Part shown: piece by piece, positions 10,749 through 19,064 of the stretch
Position numbering within the stretch: position 1 is the first letter of the stretch
Layout of the letters: each line of letters begins with the position of its first letter
From: Alectoria sarmentosa
Lineage: Eukaryota > Ascomycota > Lecanoromycetes > Lecanorales > Parmeliaceae
Reading direction: 5' to 3'
DNA length: 19,064 nucleotides
NCBI GenBank assembly: GCA_009733775.1
Contig: WOGZ01000489.1
Coordinates: forward strand, 1-19,064
Program-made: the position numbers and the translations under genes
Notes under the pieces: generated by a model
Told to the model about the DNA's origin: nothing
Seen by the model: only the letters and a program-made list of their open reading frames with translations
Database searches by the model: none

Positions 10749-10957
10749 ACATATATATTAAAATGTATATTCAAATATATACTCACTCGTATATTAAAAC
10801 GTATATTAAAACGTATATAAAATGTACATTAAAATAAATATTAAAACGTATATTAAAATATATATTAAAAAGATTATTATAACGTATATAAAAACGTGTG
10901 TTAAAATATACATTTAAAATATATTAAAAAATACATTAAAATATAAATTAAAGTATA
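10749..10957. repeat. Minisatellite with 11-13 bp unit (GTATATTAAAAC-like)
   Basis: Tandem units close to GTATATTAAAAC run through this segment, including two exact adjacent copies at 10789-10800 and 10801-10812, followed by variants such as GTACATTAAAATA and TATATTAAAA. Units differ mostly by C/T and G/A changes and by one-base length changes. There is no coding potential. Confidence 0.7.
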
Positions 10958-12525
10958 ATTTTGACATAAACAATTTTACGTTAATTTTACGTTATATTTA
11001 TATAAATTTTTAATTGAAAATATAATATTAATATTAATAAAATATTAATATCAAATTTTATTTTTAAATATTACGTATATTTTAATTATAAAAAGTTTTT
11101 AAAATAATTAATATATGTTATAAATTCAAATCTTAAACGAATTATATTAAATTTTAAAAATTATATCTTTTTTTAATTATTTTAATTATTTTATTATTAT
11201 AATAAATTTATAATTTATTTTATAAATAATAATAAAAATATTAATTTTAATTAATATAAATATTAATAAAATATTATTATATAAATAAAATATAAAAGAA
11301 ATTTAATTTTAATATATAATATATATAATATATACGATATATAAAAAATAATTAAATTAAAAATTAAAAAATTAAAAAATTGATAATATATTAAAAATTT
11401 ATATAAAATATAAAATATAATTTTTTTATATAATAATGAATAATATATTTGAAAATATTAAAAAAATATAAATATATAATTTATATAAAATATATAAAAA
11501 TTGAAAAAGAAATTTAAATAATTATATTAATTATTTTTTTATTAATTAAGTGTTCGATTTTATCGAATTATAAATCTATTTATTCATTTTTAATAAATAA
11601 TTACATCGATTTTTCGTTATCTTTTTTGTTTTTCTTTTTTATCTTGCATTTTATAATTATTTTTATTTAAACGCATTATTAAAAACATTTTTTAAAAAAA
11701 TAAAATAAATTATTTACGTTTTTTCGTTTTAATAATATAATAAATCGCATTTGTATATAAACGAAAATCGTTTATTTTATCGAAATTTCATTTTAAAAAA
11801 ACGCAAAATTAAAAAAAGGTTTCGAAAAAACAAAATAATATATATTATTAAAAAATATTTCGAAAGTGCGAATTATAATAATTTTATATTAATTTAAAAT
11901 CGTTGAATTTAAATTCTTTTTTTACGAAAAAAACGAAATATTAATTAAAATTTTTATATAAAGTAAATAAATTTATTTATTTCTTTTTTATAAAAATATA
12001 AAATTTATTTTTATATAATTATAATTAAAGCTTTAATATCGCTTATTAAAATTTCATTAATATCAAAAAATTTAAATAAAAATTAATTTTTATTTATTTT
12101 ATATTTACATTCGCAAAACAATAAAATAAGATTATTTAATTTTTTCGAAACATTAAATTTAATCGAACGCGATTATTTTCCTTCGTTAATTTTAAATATT
12201 ATAAAAATGTTAAATCGAATAATCGTATACGTTTTATATAAGATATACGTTATCGTAACGTAATCTTTTATAAAATTTCATAAAAATTGTAAAATTTAAA
12301 TTTAATTAAATTAATTTCGCAATTATTTCGCTAATAAAGATATTTAATAAAGATATATTTATTTAATATATTTCGAAATTTTCTTTTAATTTTTTAAAAT
12401 TAATTTATTATATAATTTAATTATTAAATTTAATAATAATATTACGTTTTTTATATATATATATTTATTTATATTTATTTAACGACGTAAAAAATACGTT
12501 TTATAATTTTAATTTTTTAAATTTT
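10958..12525. other. Extremely AT-rich stretch, nothing recognised
   Basis: G and C become very rare, especially at about 11000-11540, where even CpG is scarce. I see no reading frame, RNA gene or transposon end. The right part approaches the gypsy Gag and may contain that element's 5' LTR, but no LTR boundary could be placed. Confidence 0.45.
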
Positions 12526-12542
12526 AAAAAAAAAAAAAAAAA
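12526..12542 (+). repeat. Poly(A) run of 17
   Basis: This is an uninterrupted run of 17 A bases about 190 bp upstream of the gypsy Gag reading. It is probably a simple repeat; there is no sign of a LINE tail or of a host-gene poly(A) site. Confidence 0.6.
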
Positions 12543-12728
12543 CAATATCGTTACGATATCGATTTTGTTTAAAAATCGAATATTTCAAATTGAAAATAAT
12601 TAAAATAAACGCTTAAATAGCGTTAATGAATTTTGAAAACTTATTTTAAAAAAAAAATTTATTTGAAAAAACGTCTTAAACGTATTAAAAAAAATCGTTA
12701 TTTTTAATAAAAACGCGAACTTTTTGCG

Positions 12729-13740
12729 TTGAAAACTCGCAGTAATAAATTTTATAATAAAAACTCACAAAATATCGTTAAAAAAGCGTTAATTATTACG
12801 TTTATAATTTTATTTATAATCGAAATATCAATCATTGCGTTCGCGATCTCGTTTTTAATAAAAATATTTATTTTTAAAATTAAAATTATTCGTTTCGAAA
12901 AATTGAAATTTTATTAAAATAAAAATAAAAAAGAGTATATGCGTTAATTTCGCGATGGAAAAATTACTTTTATCAAAATCTTTAAATATTTTATTATTAA
13001 CATTTTAGAAATTATTTATTATATAAAAATTTTAAAGAATAATATTAATAATTAATAATATATTGAATACGAAAAGAAAAGTTTTATTGATATAACGTAT
13101 AAAAACTTTAAATATTTTTTATTTAATTTTATCATTAATTCGATTAATTATTATTTATTTATTTATAAAAAATAAGAAAAAATTTAACAAAAATCTAATT
13201 AAAAGATTACGATCTTTAAAGCATATTTAAAAAAATTGAAAATTCAATTATTATTTTTAATAAAAAAATATAAAATTAACTTTTTTTTTATAAAGTTTTA
13301 ATTTACGCTAAAAAATCGAATTTTGAATAATAATAATGTGTTTATATAACGTAAAAAAATTCTTATTATAATTATTATAATTATTATATATAAATAAATT
13401 TTTAAACGCGTGCGCGAAAAAAACGATCGCGATTCGAATTCAAAATCTTTTGAAAATAAAAATGCAAAAGTTTCGTTTTTGAATCTTCAAATCTCGAAAT
13501 TTAATAAGTTTAATCGTAACGATAACGTTAAAACGTCGTACATTTATAAAAATAGCGAAGATAAATAAAAAAACGAATTTGAAATTAAATATAAAAATTT
13601 CATTTATTTTTATTATGATAAAAAAGATTATATTAAATTTAATTATTTAAATAAAAATAAATCGATTATTTATATCGTCGTTATTATAATAAAAAATGAT
13701 TCGATTTTATAATCGCCTTAAAAGCGAAATTGAAAAAACG
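12729..13740 (+). pseudogene. gypsy Gag with zinc-knuckle remnant, degraded
   Basis: Gag would build the particle and bind element RNA. The first 62 codons are open from a TTG at 12729 (LKTRSNKFYNKNSQ) and rich in Ile, as expected if an original Thr/Pro-rich leader had been mutated by C-to-T. The same frame then continues, with scattered stops, through a helical capsid-like stretch (about 12950-13350, including FRDGKITF, INYYLF and LKNRILNNNN) into a basic tail beginning KRVREKNDRDSNSKS at about 13404. At 13590-13631 a 14-residue segment has the exact CX2CX4HX4C spacing, with Tyr, Phe, Tyr and Tyr at the four metal positions; three of these are explained by C/G transitions. The true start codon is uncertain and may lie upstream. 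Confidence 0.72.
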
Positions 13741-14350
13741 AAAAATAAAAATTATCTCTTTTATTATTATAAAAAAATGAATTACGATTTAAGATAAATC
13801 GAGATAATTCGTTACTTTACTTAATTTTAAAACTTATATTAATTTAATATTATAAACATTTATAATTTAATGAAATTTATAATTTTATAATAACGTTATT
13901 TTATTAACGTCGAAAACGTTAAACGATTAAAGCATATATTGTTATAACGTTTATATATTAAATTATTAATTAATTAATAATTAAAATCAAAATAAATAAT
14001 ATAAAACATTATTTTATATTATTAATTAAAAAGATTTTAACGTCGTTTTAAATAAGTTTATTTTAAATTAATTGCATATATTATTTGATCTTAAAACGAT
14101 TTAATAAAAGTTTTAAATTAATTTTAAAAAGATTCAAATTAAAAAACTTAATTAATTTATTATAAATATCGATAAAAAGTTTAATATATTTATAATTATA
14201 TACGTTATAACGACGCGAAGCGAAAAGAAAAACGTATTTAACTCAAAAATCTCTAAAAAACTTTTGAAATATAAAAACGATTTTTTCAAAAAAAAGATTA
14301 ATATTTTATTTATATTTAAATAAGAAAATTATATTACTAAAATTAAAAAT
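13741..14350 (+). other. gypsy protease and linker region, not resolvable
   Basis: By position this stretch between Gag and reverse transcriptase should encode the aspartic protease and the linker leading to the polymerase. I could not find a convincing remnant of the D(T/S)GA active-site motif in any frame, so I do not call the protease. Stops are dense in all frames. Confidence 0.45.
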
Positions 14351-14995
14351 AATAAAAAATCGTTATATAAATTTTTATATAACTTATTTCAAATAAAATT
14401 ATCGAAGTTATAACGATATTTGAAAAATGTTTTTTATAAAAATTAAATTCGATATTCGATTTTTTTCGCAAAAACGTCGATTTTATTTATATTTTAAAAA
14501 AACGATAAATTGCGTTTATATATAAATTATAAAAAATCGAATATGATAATTATCAAAAATCGACACTCGTTATTTTTAATTATGAAAATGTTAAATCGTT
14601 TATACGACGTTAAAATTTTTACGAAATTGAATTTAAAAAATGTTTATTATAAAATTCGAATCAAAGAAGATAATATATTAAAAATTACGTTTCGAATTCG
14701 CTATAAGCATTTCGAATATTTGATTATATTTTTTAAATTAATTAATGTTTTAATTATATTTTAAACGTATATTAATAAAGTTTTTATCGAATAAATAAAT
14801 ATTATTTATATAATAAATTTAAATAATATTTTGATTTATAACGTTAATGCGTTAAAATATTAACGATATGTTAAATAAATGCTTAAACGATTATATTAAT
14901 TTTAATTATATATTAATTTAAAAAAAAATTAATTTTATATTAAATAAATTGAATTTTTAAAATTTATTATATTTATTAAAAGCGTTACGATGAAT
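14351..14995 (+). pseudogene. gypsy reverse transcriptase, degraded
   Basis: This domain would copy element RNA into cDNA. Upstream residues LYKFLYNLF then IKLSKL and YLKN match the gypsy 'PPYGPLYNLSxxELxxLxxYL' entry. FFAKTSILFIF then KNDKLRLYINYKKSN matches 'SPAGSPILFVKKKDGxLRLCVDYRxLN'. An 84-codon open run (14510-14764) continues with IKNRHSLFLI, VKIFTKLNLKNVYYKIRI and FRIRYKHFEYLI, for 'IKNRYPLPLI', 'AKxFTKLDLRxAYHxIRI' and 'FRTRYGHFEYLVMPFGLTNAPATF'. The catalytic box at 14816-14827 reads NLNN where YLDD is expected: both Asp codons became AAT, and the Tyr-to-Asn change needs a transversion. IEFLKFII ('xxFLGxxI') follows. It is inactive. Confidence 0.95.
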
Positions 14996-15039
14996 TAAAA
15001 ACGAGTAATAATTATTAAAAATTAATTTAAATTAAAAAG

Positions 15040-15645
15040 TTATTAAAAGATGCAAATTTCTTTAAACTTTATAAACTTTTATCGACGATTTATTTATAAT
15101 TATTTTATTATAATTGCGTCATTAATCGATTTGTTAAAAAATAATAAAGACGATAAAAAATTTAAACTCTTTATATGATTCAAAAACGTTGAAAAAGCGT
15201 TTTTACAATTAAAACGCACTTTTTCGAAAATGTTATTTTTACGTTATTATGATTCGAAAAAGAAATTACGTATAAAAATTAATGTTTTTAATTTTGATTT
15301 TAAGATTATATTTATTTAATAAAATAAATATAAACATTAACGTCTCATTATTTTTTAATCTCGAAAAATAATTTTTATTGAATAAAATTATAAAATTTAT
15401 AATCAAAAATTGCTCGTTATTATAACGATAATGAAATAATAACGATATTATTTAAAGAGCGATATTTATTACATTAAAATATAAATCGATCATAATAATT
15501 TTAAAAGGTTTTTTGAATAAAAAGAGCTTAATTTTAAATAAATTCGATAAATTTTAAAATTAATCGTTTACGACTTCGAGATTTTTTATTAAATTAAAAA
15601 ATTGAATTTTATTAATATGTTATCGCGACGCTTGAATTACGAAAA
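15040..15645 (+). pseudogene. gypsy RT connection and RNase H, degraded
   Basis: The stretch stays in the reverse transcriptase frame. QISLNFINFYRRFIYNY is the 'xxFLGFxNFYRRFIxxYS' connection, then KAFLQLKRTFSKMLFLRYYD matches 'xAFxxLKxxFxxAPxLxxxD'. KLRIKINVFNFDF corresponds to the RNase H entry 'xxxxTDASxxAxGAVLSQ', with the first catalytic Asp changed to Asn. Further on, IIFIE, stop, NYKIYNQKLLVIITIMK matches 'xxxAExNYxIYDxELLAIVxAxxxW', in which the acidic residues are partly preserved, and IDHNNFKRFF corresponds to 'TDHxNLxxF'. The end LSRRLNYE (LSRR at 15620-15631) is the familiar 'DALSRRP' at the RNase H/integrase junction; its arginines survive because their codons start with CpG. About a dozen stops interrupt it. 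Confidence 0.9.
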
Positions 15646-15991
15646 AACATCGTTATTAAATATTAAATTATTATCGATATTTTAAAACAAATTTGCGTTT
15701 TGAATTAACGAGAAATTATTTTAAAAAAATAAAGAAATAATCGTTATAATAACGTTTACATTTCAAATTATAAATGTTTAAATAATTATTTCAAAAAGAG
15801 AAATTAAAGTCGTATTTGAAATTACGTATAAAGAATCGCATCGATTAATAAAAAAGTTAATTCGAAAATTATAATCTTATAATAATTAAATGCGTTTATT
15901 TCGTATTAATTTCGATACGTTATTAAAACGACGTTAAAAACGTAATAAGAAATAAATTTTTAATTTTAAAAAATTGTTATAATATAATAAT
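15646..15991 (+). other. Linker between gypsy RNase H and integrase
   Basis: Low-homology part of pol in the same frame (15646-15991), with several stops. It includes the runs NKEIIVIITFTFQI and VVFEITYKESHR, but there is no motif I can name. Linkers here are variable in gypsy elements, so the absence of a match is not surprising. Confidence 0.5.
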
Positions 15992-16860
15992 CGCCTTTAT
16001 ATTTTTCAAGATAATATTATTAAAAAAGAGTTCATTAATTATTATTATAATAATTCGTTATTTAAACATTTTAATATTACAAAATTATATAAAATTTTTA
16101 TTCGAAAATATTATTAAAACGAATTTTTAAAAGAGATCACAAAATATATAAAAATTTATAATATATATTAACGAACGAAATCGTCGTAACATTAATTATA
16201 TAACGAGCTTAATTCGCTTCTCATTATTACGAAATTATAAAAAAAACTTTTTATAAATTTCGTTACAAGTTTATTATTAAGCAAATTTAAAAACGTTATA
16301 TATAACGTTATTTTAATAATAATAAATCGATTTACGAAAATAATTAAATATTTATTTATGAAAATCACGATCGATGTTGTTATATTAACGAAAATGTTTT
16401 ATAATAAAATAATATATCGTTATAATATATTAAATAATATCGTTAACGATCGAGACTTTATATTTATCAATCACTTTTAATGTATCGTTTATTTTCATTT
16501 TAAAATTAAACGACGTTTAAACATCGTCTTTTATTCACAAATCGATAAATAAATTAAATAATAAAATTAAATGTTAAAGCATTTTTTACGTATATTTATT
16601 AATGATAAATAAACGAATTAAATCAAATTATTGTTTATAACAGAATTTATGTATATAAATAATTAATATTCTTTTATCGAAACGACATCGATTTTTTTAA
16701 TATATAATTATTATTTTAAAATTCGATAAAAAATCGAGAATAATTCGTAAAAAGAGAAATACTCGTTATAAATAACAAAATAAAAAAATTATAAACATTA
16801 TAAAATGAAATTATAAATCGCCTTTAAAGCGTTATCGCAATTTAAATTAAATAATATAAT
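15992..16860 (+). pseudogene. gypsy integrase, degraded
   Basis: Integrase would join the cDNA to the genome. In the pol frame, FINYYYNNSLFKHFNITK is the 'xxxxYHDxPLxGHxGxxKT' zinc-finger entry, and IYNIY before RTKSS is the CxxC half with both Cys changed to Tyr. The first catalytic Asp of 'MDFIxxLP' is Asn in INFVTSLLLSKF. INRFTKIIKYL matches 'VDRFTKxAxYxP'. NDRDFIFINHF matches 'SDRGxxFxSxFW', with the second catalytic Asp kept. SQIDK, stop, IK, two stops, N corresponds to 'PQTDGQTERxNQ', with the catalytic Glu changed to Lys. LKHFLRIFIND and TEFMYINN ('xxEFAYNNSxHxSxG') follow, then IAFKALSQF. One or two of the three catalytic acids are therefore lost. Confidence 0.93.
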
Positions 16861-16904
16861 AAATCGCATTAACTTTAAAATGATAAAATAAACGATTTAA
16901 TAAT

Positions 16905-16909
16905 GTTAA
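16905..16909. repeat. Target-site duplication, left copy (GTTAA)
   Basis: GTTAA lies immediately before the TGTTAAAGCG start of the 138-bp island and is repeated directly after its CA end. Confidence 0.75.
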
Positions 16910-17047
16910 TGTTAAAGCGAAAAGTTTATAGTTTATAGCGAGGGTATAGCAGGCTTTTATAAAATTAAATAAAACGTATCGATCATAAAGCGCGATATCT
17001 CTGATTCTTTTGATCTATAATTCAGTGATAGTCGAATTATTCTCACA
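16910..17047 (+). mobile_element. Solo LTR (138 bp) inserted in gypsy pol
   Basis: The island starts TGTTAAAGCG, ends TTCTCACA (TG/CA ends, TGT/ACA inverted) and is flanked by GTTAA on both sides. It has many CpA, CpT and GG dinucleotides (for example GCAGG, CTCTGATTC and TCAGTGATAG) that are almost absent around it. Removing 143 bp, the insert plus one repeat, joins gypsy pol in frame. TGTTA starts are typical of copia LTRs, so a copia-type origin is likely but unproven. A TATA box on the plus strand suggests rightward orientation. An internal GTTTATA heptamer is doubled at 16924-16937, perhaps mildly mutated. It shows no similarity to the 122-bp island, so two different families are involved. 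Confidence 0.8.
16958..16964 (+). promoter_or_regulatory. Possible TATA box inside solo LTR
   Basis: TATAAAA lies about 48 bp from the TG end of the 138-bp LTR, a plausible place for an LTR promoter. There is no further promoter evidence. Confidence 0.35.
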
Positions 17048-17052
17048 GTTAA
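17048..17052. repeat. Target-site duplication, right copy (GTTAA)
   Basis: This is the second GTTAA, directly after the CTCACA end. The gypsy pol homology resumes immediately to its right. Confidence 0.75.
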
Positions 17053-17990
17053 CGATTAAGAAATTTAAATAAAACGCTCAAATAAGAAGTTGTTTCATAA
17101 ATTTATAAAATTCTTTTAAATTATAAATAAGATAAACGCGTAAACGTATTAATTATTATTGTTTTCTTTTTATAAAATTTATAAAAAATTTCATATATCG
17201 TTATTTGAATTTTATTATCATCGCGAGTGCGCGAATAAAATGAATATTTTATTTATATAAATTTTCAATTTTATCGATAACGATAAAATATAAAAAATCG
17301 AAGAAATTATTAATAAAGTCAAAAATAAAAAAAGCGTTTAATATAAAATTAAATAAATTAATTAAAACGATGAATATAATTAATGAATATTAAATAAAAG
17401 TATTTTAAATGTTAATATTATAAGCGTATTATATATTTTTAATAAAATTAACTTTTTTTTAACATCACATTTTTTTAACATTACTCGATTAAACTTAGCG
17501 TATTTTAATAAAAACATTTATTTTTATATAAATGTCTTTTTTTAAATATATATTTTCTTTTTACTTAGTTGTTTTATTTAATACACTTATATAATATAAT
17601 TTTATATTAATTTTGATATTATAATTAAGTTATTTTATTCACTTTATTCGTATTAATTAACGAATTTAAAAAATCGTGTTAATAAAAACTTTATTAAAAT
17701 ATAAAAATTATTAAAATATCGTATTTTTGAATTAAATTATTTATAATAATTGAAATTCGAATAATTTATATTTAAATAATAATTCGTTTTATCGATAATA
17801 ACGAATATAAAAAAAATATTAAAATATTCATTTAATTACCGAATCGAAAGAAATAATCACACATTATTTTTATATAAATTAAGTTAAAACAACATCGATT
17901 ATATCGTTTAAAAGATTATTATTAAAGATATTCAAATCTTTTACGACATTATTATCGAATAAAAAATCACGATTTTATAATCTTTTAAAG

Positions 17991-18007
17991 TTTTTTTTTT
18001 TTTTTTT
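17991..18007 (+). repeat. Poly(T) run of 17
   Basis: This is an uninterrupted run of 17 T bases. It is a simple repeat with no evident role. Confidence 0.6.
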
Positions 18008-18535
18008 CGCATTATCAAATTTTCTCGCATAAAATCGACGACGATATAATAAATATCTTTTATATAAATAACGAAATTAAAAAAACGTTATTTAATTAAC
18101 ACATTGTTTTTATAAAAGTTTAATAAATGAATAAACGATTAAATAATATTCTTTGTTATTTTTTATATATTAAATTAAATTTCTTTATCACACGAAAATT
18201 ATTAAATATATTAAATGAGAAATATTAAAAGTTTTCTTTATTATATTATTTTTTAACATTATATTTTTTAAAATATCTAAATTTCTTTTCTTTTTTTTCT
18301 CTTTTCTTTTTTATTTTATTAATAATCTTTATCAAAATGAAAAAAATAAATCACATTTAAGATTTTTTGAATACAATCAAATTACGTCGTATTTTAATTA
18401 TATTTAAAAAACTTTTTCAACAATATGAGTTAAATTTATAATATATTTTTATTAATAAATAATTATTACATTAAGCATAAGTTACACTTAAAAAGTTTTT
18501 TAATATATTAAATTAATTTCGTTTTAAACGAGATA

Positions 18536-18840
18536 AATTTCGCGAATTCGCAATTCGTTTTTATAAAGTTATTATTGACAAAGACGATATTATTAATTTT
18601 TTATATTAATTTAAATTTATAATTAAGTAAGCGAATAACATCGCTTATAATTAATAAAAATGAATAACACAATTTTAATAAAAGATTAATGTGATATAAT
18701 TTTAATTATTAAAGAAAGATTTAATAAACGATTTAAATAACGATTTAAAGAATAATTCGAAAAATAAACTTTTTTATAATAAATTCAAGAATCGATTTAC
18801 ATCGTTAAAAAAGAATAAGTTTTTCAAATTATTTAATCTT
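18536..18840 (+). pseudogene. Possible degraded retrotransposon Gag-like fragment
   Basis: One plus-strand frame gives KFREFAIRFYKVIIDKDDIINFLY, then, after several stops, LINDLNNDLKNNSKNKLFYNKFKNRF. The amphipathic character and the Q/W-like stop positions resemble a mutated capsid region, but I cannot align it to a family with confidence. It could also be chance. Confidence 0.2.
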
Positions 18841-19064
18841 TTTTCTTTTATAAATAAAAAGAGTTTTATATAAAATAATCAATTTTTCAAAATAAATCAC
18901 AAATTTATTATTAATTATTATTAATATTTTATTATTAATTTTAAGTTAATTTATGTCATTTTTAAATTAAAAGAAAAAGTTTTAAAATAAATTATAAAAC
19001 GTCGATTAAGAAATTATTCGAATTTATATTAATTTTATAAAGAGATAATAAATGATTTAATCGA

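Larger units (their letters stand above)
16861..17400 (+). pseudogene. gypsy integrase C-terminus: GPY/F module and chromodomain, split by a solo LTR
   Basis: NDLIML (16891-16908), for 'GDLVxLS', is cut by the 138-bp LTR. With the insert and one GTTAA removed, the frame runs on as TIKKFK, for 'STKNLR'. A one-base shift then leads to KRSNKKLFHKFIKFF, stop, IINKI, and YKIYKKFHISLFEFYYHRE, the GPY/F module ('RPSKKLxxxFIGPFxI' to 'HxVFHVSLLxPYH'). From 17294, KIEEIINKVKNKKSV, stop, YKIK, stop, IN, stop, NDEYN corresponds to the chromodomain core 'xVEEILDxRxxxxxxxYLVKWxGYxxxExTW', with its Trp positions turned into stops. In chromoviruses this domain guides integration toward marked chromatin. Homology fades at about 17400, though open frame continues to about 17560. 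Confidence 0.85.
12729..17560 (+). mobile_element. RIP-degraded Ty3/gypsy chromovirus (internal region)
   Basis: The plus strand holds, in order, Gag with a degraded zinc knuckle, reverse transcriptase, RNase H, integrase, a GPY/F module and a chromodomain. The order RT-RH-INT and the C-terminal chromodomain define the chromovirus branch of Ty3/gypsy. Gag reads in the frame of 12729 (0 mod 3) and pol in the frame of 14510 (2 mod 3), a -1 relation that could reflect either programmed frameshifting or later indels. In-frame stops are numerous and lie where Gln, Trp or Arg is expected. A 138-bp solo-LTR-like insert splits pol near its end. The element's own LTRs were not found, so the limits are those of protein homology. 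Confidence 0.9.
17561..19064. other. Degenerate AT-rich flank, nothing firmly recognised
   Basis: The 3' LTR of the gypsy element should begin near the left end, but no boundary is visible. The rest has the same mutated composition as the window. A weak trace of a protein frame at 18536-18840 is listed separately. Confidence 0.45.

Noticed and set aside
10749..10957. CRISPR-like repeat array
   Set aside because: Units are 11-13 bp and directly adjacent without spacers, and the context is eukaryotic.
14816..14827. NLNN as a natural variant polymerase box
   Set aside because: Both Asn codons are one G-to-A step from Asp, surrounding stops show the gene is dead, and the copia copy shows the same DD-to-NN change.
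16910..17047. 3' LTR of the surrounding gypsy element
   Set aside because: Gypsy pol continues in homology to its right (GPY/F and chromodomain), and the segment has its own GTTAA target duplication, so it is an insertion rather than the element's end.
1..19064. Mitochondrial, apicoplast or bacterial endosymbiont DNA, suggested by the extreme AT content
   Set aside because: There are no organellar or bacterial genes, tRNAs or rRNAs, and two destroyed LTR retrotransposons with stops at Gln and Trp positions are present.

Overview
The window reads as a gene-free, extremely AT-rich repeat block, most likely an AT-rich isochore of a filamentous ascomycete (Pezizomycotina) whose transposons were destroyed by repeat-induced point mutation (RIP) or a very similar process. 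Three observations support this. Two LTR-retrotransposon polyproteins can be followed by homology, but Gln, Trp and Arg codons have become stops, and catalytic Asp, Cys and His codons have become Asn, Tyr or Lys. Almost every surviving cytosine lies in CpG, so CpA, CpT and CpC are the depleted dinucleotides, the opposite of ordinary methyl-CpG decay. No intact host gene, tRNA, rRNA or CRISPR array is visible. The organism is an inference; no taxonomic marker is present.

Layout. 1-1514: degenerate sequence with a 43-bp tandem duplication. About 1515-5957, minus strand: a Ty1/copia element, read from right to left as Gag (zinc knuckle), protease, integrase, reverse transcriptase, RNase H. 5958-12728: mostly unassignable degenerate sequence holding a long-period degenerate repeat (6242-6505) and a 12-bp minisatellite (10749-10957). 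About 12729-17560, plus strand: a Ty3/gypsy chromovirus-type element, Gag, reverse transcriptase, RNase H, integrase, GPY/F module and chromodomain. 17561-19064: unassigned, with a weak Gag-like trace.

The most informative features are two short islands of ordinary base composition, 3933-4054 (122 bp) and 16910-17047 (138 bp). Each starts TG, ends CA and is flanked by a perfect 5-bp direct repeat (AAAAT and GTTAA). The first splits the copia integrase, the second splits the gypsy pol just before its GPY/F module. Removing each island with one repeat copy rejoins the interrupted reading frame exactly. In the copia integrase this also restores the family spacing of 35 residues between the second catalytic Asp and the catalytic Glu. 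They are best read as solo LTRs that landed in the older elements and escaped mutation because they are short or arrived late. I found no new functional system; the interest lies in the nested insertion record and the CpG-sparing mutation pattern.
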